Below are positions 15,704 through 26,300 of a DNA stretch of 45,851 nucleotides, in pieces. Numbering within the stretch: the stretch's first letter is position 1; each line of letters begins with the position of its first letter. The stretch lies in IMG/VR virus record IMGVR_UViG_3300030331_004592, positions 1 through 45,851 of that record. One strand, written 5' to 3'. This DNA is from a virus. Position numbers and translations under genes: made by a program. Under the pieces are notes generated by a model. That model ran no database searches. It saw only the letters and a list, made by a program, of their open reading frames with translations, and had not been told where the DNA came from.

Positions 15704-15940
15704 ATGGAAATTCAAAGAGAGACACTAAGAGAGTTACAGTATCTGCAAGAAGACATTGCAGAACATTTTACTGATGAACATGTTGTAAGCGGTGAAACTT
15801 ATTGGACTTGTGTTGAATCAATTGCGATTGCCAAACTTGCAGAGTTACGTGGTGAACCACTTTACTATGAGAAGGTAAAAGAAGTCATGGAATCATTCTT
15901 AGAAGATAAAGATGAGGAAACTCCTCAAAATCAAAATTGA
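15704..15940 (+). CDS. Small conserved-looking helical protein, unknown function
   Basis: This 78-residue acidic protein appears almost wholly alpha-helical: RETLRELQYLQEDIAEHF, then a stretch with YWTCVESIAIAKLAEL, then EKVKEVMESFLEDKDEE. It has one Cys and no transmembrane segment. I do not recognise it. It has its own NATAAATA element and is followed by the 50-bp element at 15951-16000, so it forms a one-gene transcription unit between the spike genes and the giant structural genes. Regulator, chaperone or minor virion protein are all possible. Confidence 0.6.
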   Translation: MEIQRETLRELQYLQEDIAEHFTDEHVVSGETYWTCVESIAIAKLAELRGEPLYYEKVKEVMESFLEDKDEETPQNQN

Positions 15941-15950
15941 CTTTTTATTT

Positions 15951-16000
15951 CAAAAAAGGTGAAAAAAAAATTTGGGCCCAAAATCAGTCCCAAACCTTTT
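15951..16000 (+). repeat. 50-bp AT-rich intergenic element, copy 1 (terminator-like)
   Basis: The element runs from CAAAAAAGG to AAACCTTTT, so its arms can pair (AAAAGGT with ACCTTTT), and it has a perfect 12-bp palindrome TTTGGGCCCAAA (15971-15982) at the centre. A related copy of the same length occurs at 34951-35000; by hand count 36 of 50 positions agree without gaps. Both copies lie at the end of a plus-strand operon, which suggests transcription termination or 3'-end processing. A late promoter follows 3 bp later. Confidence 0.55.
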
Positions 16001-16002
16001 CT

Positions 16003-16010
16003 GATAAATA
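16003..16010 (+). promoter_or_regulatory. Late promoter GATAAATA for the giant structural genes
   Basis: This NATAAATA core is 33 bp before the ATG at 16043 and directly after the 50-bp element. It is the most likely start for the tightly packed genes from 16043 to 34929, between which I see no other good promoter. Confidence 0.6.
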
Positions 16011-16042
16011 AGACAGAAGAAAAAATTTAGTGTGCTAATACG

Positions 16043-19000
16043 ATGCCCCTTTCAAGGTTAGACCCGTCTGATCTGGATGCTACAGATAGTTTTGATAATA
16101 AAGGAAACTCTTTAACAAGACCCTTCGTTACCATACAAAGAGCATTGATAGAAGCTGCTAGATTTACATATCAATCAGGGTTTAATAATGATAAGTTTGA
16201 TAGAACTACAGTTTTATTATATCCTGGCGAACATATAGTAGATAATAGACCAGGATTACGTATTAAAGATGATGGTAGTTTAAAATTATTTAAAGAGAGT
16301 GCATCTGGAGATGACGAAGAAGTCACAGGATTAACAGATTTAGAATTAAAAAATAGTTCAGAATTTAATTTAAATGAAGTAGATAATATTTTATACAAAT
16401 TCAATTCAGTTCATGGTGGTGTAATTGTTCCAAAAGGAACTTCAATCGTAGGTTTAGACCTTCGAAAAACAAAAGTAAGACCATTATACGTTCCAAATCC
16501 AGACGTTGAAGATGATGTAATTGCAAGATCAGCACTATTTCGTGTCACTGGTGGTTGCTATTTCTGGCAATTTAGTATGTTTGATGCGAATAGATCAGTA
16601 TATTACAGTAAAAACTTTACCGAAAAAAGAAATCCAAACATATCACATCATAAATTAACTTGTTTTGAGTATGCTGATGGTATTAATAAAGTTTCTGGAT
16701 ATACCACAACGGATTTACAACAGTATTATTTCAAATTAATGGTTGCCTATGGCCCTAATACTGGAAATAGGGTAATTCCATCTTTCCCGACTAACAAGGA
16801 CTTTGAACCAAATACACCTGAGAGTAAAATTGTTGGTGATTTGAGTCCAAATGATAATAAAATTGATGAGTTAACCTCTAGTGGATTAAGTGCATCTGCT
16901 TTGACGGAAAACGCACATGGATTAACTGTTGATGACCAGATTTTAATTACTGGAGTTGGATCAACTGATCTTTATAATGGAACTTATCGAGTCACTGGTG
17001 TCTCAAGTGATAGGAAATTTGATTACAAATTAAATTCGGACGCTATTGATGATACTGTAAGTCAGGTCAATCTTCAAACTGCGAAGGTTATTATTGAAGC
17101 TGATACAGTTACGGGTGCTTCTCCATATATTTTCAACTGCTCACTTAGATCTGTGTTCGGTATGTGTGGACTACACGCTGATGGTAGCAAGTCAACTGGA
17201 TTTAAATCAATGGTTGTTGCACAGTTTACTGGAATTGGATTACAGAAAGATGATAAAGCATTTGTAATTTACAACGAAAATTCTGGTGACTACTTAAATA
17301 GTGTCAATGCTGCTGCTGCAGGATTTGATACTCCATTATATCTTAATCCAAAATCAGAATATAGAAATAGATATGATAACTTCCATATAAAGGTATCAAA
17401 TGATGCGTTTATTCAGGCAGTTTCTGTGTTTGCGATTGGATTCTCAAATCATTTCTTAGCAGAATCTGGTGGAGAGCAATCAATCACAAACTCTAACTCT
17501 AACTTTGGTAATAAATCATTAGTATCAAAAGGATTTAAACCGAATGCATTTAATCGTGATGATACAGGTTATGTTACTCACATTGTTCCACCAAAAGATT
17601 TACAAAAAGAAGAAACAAATATTGTTTGGAGATCTTTAGATCCAGTTACAACTGTTTCCTCAGCTACAACATCAAAACTTTATATTGATGGCGAAAAAGA
17701 TATAACTAATCCACCAAACAGTATCATAAACGGTTTTAGAATTGGTGCGAAAATAAATGATAAATTATTCTTAAATGTGACCGTAGATGGTGAAAATAAA
17801 ACTTTCTCATCTCCAATATTGATGCAAGTTGAATCTGGTGACGGGCCAACATCTGAGAAAAAATTTACCATTGGTAGAGTTGGAGTTGCAAACAGTATTA
17901 CTAATGGTGTAATTTCTCTCACCACAAATCATAATTTACTTAAAGGTGAATCTATTCGAATCTTTAGTGATGATGGTAGAACTCCAGACGGAATCGAAAT
18001 AGGTAGAAAGTATTTTGCCATTCCACAAACTAATACTACACAAATTAAATTAGCAAATACAGTCAATGATGCTCTTTCTGATAAAGCGATTGTTGAAAAC
18101 ATTAATACGAAAGGTGGTATTTTGACTGTTCAGAGTACAGTAAATGATAAAATACCAGGAGAGATCGGACACCCAATACAATATGATGAGACTGAAAAAA
18201 ATTGGTATATTCTCAGTTCTTCAACAACCACAACAAATAAAATTTATGAAGGAATTGTTGGATTCTCTACACAAATTGAAGATAATAATTCAGCAACATA
18301 TGTAACAAGAAAATCAGAAACTCGTGCATTAAATGATCGTATTTACAGATTACGTTATGTGATTCCAAAAGATTTTGCTGGTGCAAATGTTGCAAAGAAA
18401 CCAGAAAAAAATTATGTATTGCAAGAATCTAAAACTGTTGGAGAGGAGAGTGCGATTACTAATATAATCACTAATCGTAATCCTAAAATCATTGCGGGTA
18501 TTGGAACTGATGCTAGTGATTCAACAAAGAGTATTGTAACAACAGAAATATCACATAAATTAAGCGTTGGTGATAGGGTTAGAATAAGTAAAGTGAGAAG
18601 TTCAACTAACACAACAGGTGTTGGTAATTCAGGATATAATGGACTTTTTACAGTTTCATCAACACCATCATCAAAAACATTTACATATACAAATACAAAT
18701 TTAAACTTTGGAGTTGCACCTGAATCATTTGTTGGAGTTGTAACTGATGCTCGTGCAAATGCAAATAATCTTTCTCTTTCAGATCTACCAGTATTTTCAA
18801 GAAGTGAATATGATACAACATACACCGTTCAGGAAGTTGAAACAATTCAGGATTATGTTTCTACTCAACAAGATGGAATTTATTACTTAACTTGTTTGAT
18901 TGGAAATTTATCACCCACTGTCTCTGAATTTTCTGAATTAAAATATAAACAAAGTTTCCTTAATTTATATCCAACTGTTGATAAAGATAATCCAAATAAT

Positions 19001-22000
19001 GATCCAGTTCAATCTATATCTGCAGCTTCGAATAAAGATTTAGGAAAAATAACTCTTAATAATCCACTGAATAGTATTACAAAGGAAGCAACAATAAATT
19101 ATTTAAGAGATAATCGCATTGGATTTGCAGTCACTTCTGCAGAAAGCAATATTTCTGGTATTACAACTTTAACATCTGATATAGAACATAATTTAAATGC
19201 AATTACAGGACTTTCAATTGATTCTGCAGGATCTGGATATGGTAATAATACAACCAGATATAATCTTACACTAACAGATCAAGGTAGTGGTAATGGAAAT
19301 GGAGCAACTGTAAAGGCCGTAACTAATGCGAGTGGAAATATAACTTCTATTGAAATTATTGATGGTGGATCTGCATATGGTATAGGACAAACATTAGCAA
19401 TAGATGGTGGAACATCTGGAGTTGCGGAAGTTACAAGTATTAATAACTGTGTGAATAATGTCATACAGGTAATTGGTGTAGGTGAGACTACGAATAGAAC
19501 AAATGGTGCATTTAATGGATTGTATAAAATCACAGGTGTTCCAAGCACAAAATCAGTCACATATACACACGTACAGAAAGGACAAACATCAGGAACTTCT
19601 GCAGGTATCTACACAGGGCCTGTTAATTCAACAAGTGGTATATTTACTTTACTTGATGAGGCAATTGGAATTACTAATATAGTCGGTGTTGCAGATACTA
19701 CCTTAACTGGAACTGTAACTGTTACCACAAGTTCTAATCACAATTTAGCAGTTGGAAATAAAATTAAAGTCGCAGGTTTAACTGGACTCACTGCTTCTAC
19801 ATACAATGGGACAGATTTTGTTGTAAAAGAAATAGTTGGAGTCACAACATTTACAATGAAATCACCTATTGGTATTTCAACAAGTGGTGAATCTGGTGCG
19901 GAACTTTACAGATATAGTTTAAATTCATTTGGTCAGGATAGTTCACTTGCTTCCGAAAAAATTGCAGGTGCTTTATCACCACTGGCAACAGGTATTGGTA
20001 TAACTATTACATCAACAAGTGGAATCGCAACTGCAGGTAATAATTCAGGTGAATCATCTGTAAATGTTGCAGATACAACTGCTATTAAACCTGGAGATTT
20101 CTTACAAGTTGGAAATGAAATTGTAAGAGTGAAGAGTAAGAGCACTGGTAATACTACTGGAATGACAGTTTTCAGAGGTGCGTTAGGAACTCAATCTGTC
20201 TCTCATGAAAAGGGTGAGTTAATCAGAAAAATAAATGTAATTCCATCTGAGTTACATAGATTCTCTAGTATCCGTGCTTCTGGTCACACCTTTGAATACA
20301 TCGGATATGGGCCAGGTAACTATTCAACTTCATTACCACAAAAAATTACAAAACAAATTGAACCAGATAAAGAACTTCTCGCAATATCAAGAGAAGAAAA
20401 GGGTGGAGTGACATTCTTCTCTGGTATGAATGATCGTGGTGATTTCTTTAGCGGACAGAAAGAGGAACCAAAAGAATTGTTCTTGGGTGATGCTAGTGAT
20501 TCAAACTTTGCTATATTTGATGACGTATTCATTCGTAATACACTACGTGTTGGAGGTGGCCCAAATCAAAATCTACCATCAGAATTTAACGGCCCTGTAA
20601 ACTTTACAAATAAGATAACTTCTACAGATTTTGAAGATGGTATTGAAGCAATTAAATTATTAGTTAAGGGTAATGCATTAAACAATCCATTATTCCAAGT
20701 CGGTGAAGATGCAAAACCATCATTTATTGTTAATAAAGATAGTCAAAAAGTTGGTATTAATACTCTTAATCCAAATACTAATATTGAATTAGATGTAGAT
20801 GGAACAATTCGTGCAAATGTTTATGAGAACTTTAAGTTAACAGACTTACCTGATGCAACTGAAGAAACAACATATGCAAGAAATCGTATTATCAAAGTAA
20901 AGGATGATGGTAGTGGATATGAGATGATTGATCCACATGAATTATCTGCATATGAATTGAGAAGTTTGGGAGTCAGTAATGACGGAACAATATATCAAGG
21001 AAATGGTGATAGCGTTGGTAGTGAATTCAAAATATCTGGAATCTCAACTTCTAATTTCTTTGTTGGTGAAAGAGTTAAAATATTTGGTGTGACTGCAGAT
21101 GGTGATAACACTGTAGTTCCAGATCCAGTACAAATTAAAGATGCAACTGTAAAATCAGTTACAGTGGTTCCATCTACTGGATTTTCTACTGCAGCAACTT
21201 ATTATTATTGGCAAGCACAATATCATATGAAGAATGGTAAGGTAGGTATAGCATCACAAATTGACCCAGATAGTTCTTACTCTACTGGTGGCCCATATGT
21301 TGGTGTTGCAAATACAGCCACTATCAAAAATGGAATTGTTATTCCAGATTTTAATAATGATAATCATAATGTTTTGAAAGTAAGTAGATCAGATACAAAT
21401 CATGGTATTTTAATATATCGTCAAAATTTTGGTACGGATGGAGACGCATCTGATGCAGATGTTAATGAAGCAAAATTAATTGCTGTTCTAGGTCAAAAAG
21501 AATTAGGATCAGCAACTGGTCAGATTAGTTGGATTGATTATGGAGTTTACGAGCAACCATTCTGGAGTGCTAAAGGAACTGTGAATGAATTCTTAGGTAA
21601 TGATGGAGACACCACAGAAACCAATCAAATTCATTTTCCAACCATTGTAGGTGTTGGCACAACTACTCACAGAAGGGGATGGGATATTTCTGAAGTGACT
21701 GAAATTGGAAGCGGAAATATTACAGTGGCTGGTAATTTTCAAACAAATGGAACGACAGTTGGTGGTGTAGGATTTGGAACTAACAATACTGTTAAGGTGG
21801 TTCATGATAATACAAAAGCATTGGCAGATGCAATTGCAGGTATTACTGCTGCTGGTGGATTCTATTTAGACCTACCAAGTGGAACCTATTTGACAAATAA
21901 ACTTGTAATTCCAACGAAGTTTACTCTAACAGGAACTGGAAAAAATAGTATTATTAAACAGCAATATTATGCAACAGATGCTAATTCTGTTGGTACTGGA

Positions 22001-23341
22001 GGAACATCTGGAACTAGTTTGCCATTTAATGGTAATTTAGTTGGTGTAGCAATAACTAATCCAACTGATATTACAATTTCAGACATAACATTTGATGGAA
22101 ATAGTTCAAACAATTTAATGTTTGAATTAGATAATGAAAATAATCTAGTGACATTTGAAGGTGGAACTTCAATGTTATTCAAAGACATGGAAATTAGAAA
22201 TAGTTCTGGTGGTGGTTTTTATGCAAGAAATTCAAGACGTATATCTGTAGAAAATAGCACTATTGTAGATGGCGGTCAAACAGAAAGATTTAATATTCGA
22301 CCACTCGATGTTCAGAATTCTGAAACCGTTAGAATTAATGATTGTTTATTTGAAAACTTTGCTGGCCCCATTGATGTATCCGTAACAACAGTTGTGTCAA
22401 CTGGTGGTAATATTATTCGAAATTGTGGTAGTGGTATTGATGCGTATGCTACTGGTAAGATCAATACACAAAATAACGTAATTCTTGGCCCATCTGACGA
22501 GTTTATTGCAACTCCTGATATTTACGACACAGACTTTGATTCAGTTAATATAACAATTCAATCTCATCCTGCTGCTTCTCCTCCCGAATTTTTAGGGCCT
22601 GCATTACTTTTTGTTGAAGATGGTGAGGGTAAAGATCTTAGTAGAAGCAAAGTTACAGTTACTGCAGGAATTGGAACTATGGTTGGATTATTCAGCACAA
22701 CGAGAACTGCTGGTCTTGGTGAAACGTTTGTTGGATTTGATGTGTTTACTCAAGATAACACTCCAGATGGACTTGGTAGGGAAAATGGATACGTTCAACT
22801 TAAACTACCATCAGCAAGAATTGTTAGTGCAGGATTAACAGCATATGCTGGTGCTGGAGTTACAAATAGCACTCTCGGATATCAAATTATTGGAGAGGAA
22901 TATATTCAGAACGCTGGTGTTGGAACCTTCATCGGAATATCAACTGCATACTGGGCGAATGGTGCTGGTTATGGTGCTGCTAATGGAGGATATGTTAATA
23001 ACCCTGTTTCCACCGCAACAACACAGTATGTGATTAAACTTTCAGATCCAAGTCAAGAATCTAATATTTCTGTTGGAGATTTTGTACAATTACCTAATCA
23101 TGATATGACACCTGCTATAGGATTAGGATTACCACCTAATTCTAAGGATGAAAATAATAATACTATTGCCAATCCTCCCAGTGGTCTTCGAGTTGATAAA
23201 AAAATATCTGGAGGTAGAATTGTACTAACAGGATTCACAGTTACTAATGCTAATCATGTGGATGAAGACACTAAGTCAGACGACTATATATCTATAAGGA
23301 GAATATTCACTATCGCTAAAGGAAGAGTCGGAGTTATTTAA
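16043..23341 (+). CDS. Giant beta-helical tail/baseplate structural protein
   Basis: This 2432-residue protein, the largest in the window, begins with a beta-helix-like part (FVTIQRALIEAAR, then VLLYPGEHIVDN). The middle (about 280-1290) holds several copies of a module reading H-x-L-x-x-G-D-x-(I/V)-x-I ... Y-N-G ... F-x-(V/Y), plus a GSGYG/GGSAYG segment (about 1063-1130) like that in gp5. Near 1415 is a GYGPGNYSTSLP segment and near 1450 GGVTFFSGMNDRGDFFSG. A second right-handed beta-helix of pectin-lyase type occupies about 1916-2172 (GGFYLDLPSGTYLTNKLVI, ISDITFDGNSSNN). It is probably a baseplate-periphery or side-fibre protein of the cyanomyovirus VrlC type, perhaps glycan-binding or -cleaving. 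No catalytic residues can be assigned. The N-terminal start has no strong ribosome binding site. Confidence 0.6.
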   Translation: MPLSRLDPSDLDATDSFDNKGNSLTRPFVTIQRALIEAARFTYQSGFNNDKFDRTTVLLYPGEHIVDNRPGLRIKDDGSLKLFKESASGDDEEVTGLTDLELKNSSEFNLNEVDNILYKFNSVHGGVIVPKGTSIVGLDLRKTKVRPLYVPNPDVEDDVIARSALFRVTGGCYFWQFSMFDANRSVYYSKNFTEKRNPNISHHKLTCFEYADGINKVSGYTTTDLQQYYFKLMVAYGPNTGNRVIPSFPTNKDFEPNTPESKIVGDLSPNDNKIDELTSSGLSASALTENAHGLTVDDQILITGVGSTDLYNGTYRVTGVSSDRKFDYKLNSDAIDDTVSQVNLQTAKVIIEADTVTGASPYIFNCSLRSVFGMCGLHADGSKSTGFKSMVVAQFTGIGLQKDDKAFVIYNENSGDYLNSVNAAAAGFDTPLYLNPKSEYRNRYDNFHIKVSNDAFIQAVSVFAIGFSNHFLAESGGEQSITNSNSNFGNKSLVSKGFKPNAFNRDDTGYVTHIVPPKDLQKEETNIVWRSLDPVTTVSSATTSKLYIDGEKDITNPPNSIINGFRIGAKINDKLFLNVTVDGENKTFSSPILMQVESGDGPTSEKKFTIGRVGVANSITNGVISLTTNHNLLKGESIRIFSDDGRTPDGIEIGRKYFAIPQTNTTQIKLANTVNDALSDKAIVENINTKGGILTVQSTVNDKIPGEIGHPIQYDETEKNWYILSSSTTTTNKIYEGIVGFSTQIEDNNSATYVTRKSETRALNDRIYRLRYVIPKDFAGANVAKKPEKNYVLQESKTVGEESAITNIITNRNPKIIAGIGTDASDSTKSIVTTEISHKLSVGDRVRISKVRSSTNTTGVGNSGYNGLFTVSSTPSSKTFTYTNTNLNFGVAPESFVGVVTDARANANNLSLSDLPVFSRSEYDTTYTVQEVETIQDYVSTQQDGIYYLTCLIGNLSPTVSEFSELKYKQSFLNLYPTVDKDNPNNDPVQSISAASNKDLGKITLNNPLNSITKEATINYLRDNRIGFAVTSAESNISGITTLTSDIEHNLNAITGLSIDSAGSGYGNNTTRYNLTLTDQGSGNGNGATVKAVTNASGNITSIEIIDGGSAYGIGQTLAIDGGTSGVAEVTSINNCVNNVIQVIGVGETTNRTNGAFNGLYKITGVPSTKSVTYTHVQKGQTSGTSAGIYTGPVNSTSGIFTLLDEAIGITNIVGVADTTLTGTVTVTTSSNHNLAVGNKIKVAGLTGLTASTYNGTDFVVKEIVGVTTFTMKSPIGISTSGESGAELYRYSLNSFGQDSSLASEKIAGALSPLATGIGITITSTSGIATAGNNSGESSVNVADTTAIKPGDFLQVGNEIVRVKSKSTGNTTGMTVFRGALGTQSVSHEKGELIRKINVIPSELHRFSSIRASGHTFEYIGYGPGNYSTSLPQKITKQIEPDKELLAISREEKGGVTFFSGMNDRGDFFSGQKEEPKELFLGDASDSNFAIFDDVFIRNTLRVGGGPNQNLPSEFNGPVNFTNKITSTDFEDGIEAIKLLVKGNALNNPLFQVGEDAKPSFIVNKDSQKVGINTLNPNTNIELDVDGTIRANVYENFKLTDLPDATEETTYARNRIIKVKDDGSGYEMIDPHELSAYELRSLGVSNDGTIYQGNGDSVGSEFKISGISTSNFFVGERVKIFGVTADGDNTVVPDPVQIKDATVKSVTVVPSTGFSTAATYYYWQAQYHMKNGKVGIASQIDPDSSYSTGGPYVGVANTATIKNGIVIPDFNNDNHNVLKVSRSDTNHGILIYRQNFGTDGDASDADVNEAKLIAVLGQKELGSATGQISWIDYGVYEQPFWSAKGTVNEFLGNDGDTTETNQIHFPTIVGVGTTTHRRGWDISEVTEIGSGNITVAGNFQTNGTTVGGVGFGTNNTVKVVHDNTKALADAIAGITAAGGFYLDLPSGTYLTNKLVIPTKFTLTGTGKNSIIKQQYYATDANSVGTGGTSGTSLPFNGNLVGVAITNPTDITISDITFDGNSSNNLMFELDNENNLVTFEGGTSMLFKDMEIRNSSGGGFYARNSRRISVENSTIVDGGQTERFNIRPLDVQNSETVRINDCLFENFAGPIDVSVTTVVSTGGNIIRNCGSGIDAYATGKINTQNNVILGPSDEFIATPDIYDTDFDSVNITIQSHPAASPPEFLGPALLFVEDGEGKDLSRSKVTVTAGIGTMVGLFSTTRTAGLGETFVGFDVFTQDNTPDGLGRENGYVQLKLPSARIVSAGLTAYAGAGVTNSTLGYQIIGEEYIQNAGVGTFIGISTAYWANGAGYGAANGGYVNNPVSTATTQYVIKLSDPSQESNISVGDFVQLPNHDMTPAIGLGLPPNSKDENNNTIANPPSGLRVDKKISGGRIVLTGFTVTNANHVDEDTKSDDYISIRRIFTIAKGRVGVI

Positions 23342-23343
23342 AA

Positions 23344-26300
23344 ATGCCTGATAACACTAATGTTAATAATAATGCGTCTGTGGTCGTTGTCGGAAGGACT
23401 GCTCCAGTCCCTCCAGGTCAACAAAAATCTGATAAATCTGTTCCCGTCGTCATTGCAAGTGATCAGTCAACGATTCCTGTTGCAGAACAAAATAAGGTAC
23501 AGTCAGAAGTTGCACTTTCACTCTTAGGAATACCAAGATCAGAAGTTGCACTTGGTATATTTGCAGATGTTAATACTTACGATGTAAACCCGACAGAATG
23601 GGCCGCACAACCAGATCAATTTACCACTGTTCCAGTAGGCACCGACACCCCATATAATGATGGTATAGAACAGGATATGGGATGGGGATTAACTCATGTC
23701 CCTGAAGAGTCTGGTGCATTAGTCGAAGCACCTGCAGATCGAACTGCTATTTTGACATCAAAGAGATTCTTTAGATATCAACCAGGTCGTGTTTCTGCTG
23801 CTACATTTGGTGTTAAAACCACAGTGATGAATGTCGATACAAATGACGCTACAACCAATCCTTCCGTATCTCAGAAACAAGATATTGGTAGTACAGTATA
23901 TAATCCAGCAATTCGCAAGTACGGAATATTTGATAACTTTGATGGATACTATTGGGAGACAAGAAATAACGGACAAGGAGATAATTTCTGTGTTGTAAGA
24001 AGAACACAATCACTTTTATTCAATAATCCACTTGATTTTGCTGGAACTGGAGGACAGACAGAAGATTTTGGTGCAACAAATCCATTAGATCTCACAGCAC
24101 CAAGAGGTAATGAAACTCCTGATAACCTAACTGTTCCTAATCCCAACACACAAATTTCTTTCCTTCCAGCTGGAAATCGTTATCCAGATGGTCACAACTC
24201 AACACCTCCAGGATTTGAAAACGTAAAACTTGGTGATCTTGTTATCTATCGTGATAACTTGATGATGATACATGCAGGTGCTTTTGATCCATCTCTTCTT
24301 CAGGAGGAACAGGAATATACTTTTGGTACAGATGCTAGTGAAGATGAACTTCTTTTTTCAATTAAAAATGATGGTACAAACTCAGGTCTTGGAAGAAGTA
24401 TAACAGGTGCAGTGTATGACATTGACACTGGTTTGATGACAGTTACAACACATGGAAGTCATGGATTCCAACCTAGTAAATTCGTGACCCTTGCTGGAAT
24501 CGGAATGACCTGTCAGTATAGTTATCCAGATTTTAATGGAGGGGGTGGAGATCCTATTGAATCTCAGATCAAAACATATCCTGATAGAACACACGGATAT
24601 AATATTCTTGAAGTTCCTTCCGCAGATACATTTATTGTTAATGTAGGTGTATCTACTGTTCCTACTTTCTATAATACTGCGAAATCAGTTAAAAATCATG
24701 CTCGTGTTATTGGATTATCTACAGGACAATATGTAACATATAGTAAAGGAGCAGCTTCTAGTGCTGTTGGCGGATTAACCGATCAGAAAATTTATAGAGT
24801 CAATAAAATTGATTTTGATGCACCTAGTGAAACTGTTAAAGTACAATTAAAAGATCTATCTGAAAAGATGGGTAGTGCAACTCCAGATGTTGGTCTTCCA
24901 CAGACAGCTGTTGGTATTAGTGGTGGTGATATTGCTGCTAATGTTGGACATAAACTTATTACTCCAGTTCCTTTTGTACAACCAGTTGCTGATGATGTTG
25001 TTGACGGAAAAAATACATATGAGTCTGCAGGAGGTTTTAAAAGATCTGGTCTATTTCCTTACATGTATACCGATCCAAATGACGCAACTAAACAAGTAGG
25101 ATACGTAGATACGACTCTTGATACTCAAACTACAAATGTTAACGAAACAAAGAATCAAATATCTGTACTTAATTTATACTATAGAAATTGGGTAAATCAA
25201 AATATTAAAAAAGAATTTTGGAACGTGTATGAATACCGTGTTCCAAGATCAAGATTCAGTGGTGATCGTTTAGATAATGCGACTGATACTTTATTATTCA
25301 GTGATGTGACTGCAGAAAATCGTGCAGGTTCAGTTGTTAGGGATTCTGTTGGTGCGATAACACAAGACACAAGTATATGGGATCTTGAGTTTGATAAAGT
25401 TACCATGTATAAGATTGAATTCTCATGGTATGGTGCTGTTGGTGCTTTATTCTTGGCATATGTTCCAGTCGGTGCTGGTGAAGCCAGATGGGTGCGTGTT
25501 CACCATCTAAGGGCATCAAACCAATTAAAGGGTTCATCATTAGGTAATGCAACTTTACCCATCACATACCTCGTTTACGGTGGTGGAGGAGGATTGAATA
25601 GATATGGATATCCTAATGATCTTGACAAAAGAAGTAACACATCATTTGGATATGGTTCTTCATCAGAACATATTATCAAATATGGTGCTTCATACTATAT
25701 TGATGGTGGAGATCGTGGAACTGTTAAACTATTCAGTCATGGAACACAAACAGGACAAACTATTTTTGGATCAAAGAGAACTTTTACTGTAGCTGCTTCT
25801 GGTAATGATAAGATAATTAGAAGTACAACAACTATGGAAGATGCGAATGATCCTTACATCACTGGAGGTAGTGCTGTTGGATTTACTTCATCATATTACG
25901 TTGGTGCAAAAATCATTACTGGAAATCCATTAGATCAAAATATTGAGGTTGTGTATGTAGATACGACTAATAATAGATTACATTTAAATGCACCTTTCAG
26001 TGTGGCTCCAAGCAATGGAAGCACTATTGATATAATTGCAAACCGTCCTAGATCTTTAATTGGATTAAAATGTAGAGATTTTATTGTAAGTAGTCAAGGT
26101 AAAGCAGTTAGAAATCGTACTCAAGTATATCCAACGAGATTGTCAACTGGATCTGAGGGATCTGTGATTAAAGTTGACTTACTTAAAACACCTATATTCC
26201 AAACAACTTCAACTGTGAGTGGTAGTTTTTCAATTACAACCGCAAATGTTGATATAGGTAAAAGAGGAAAACCAACTCTTATATCAACTCCAAGTAACCC

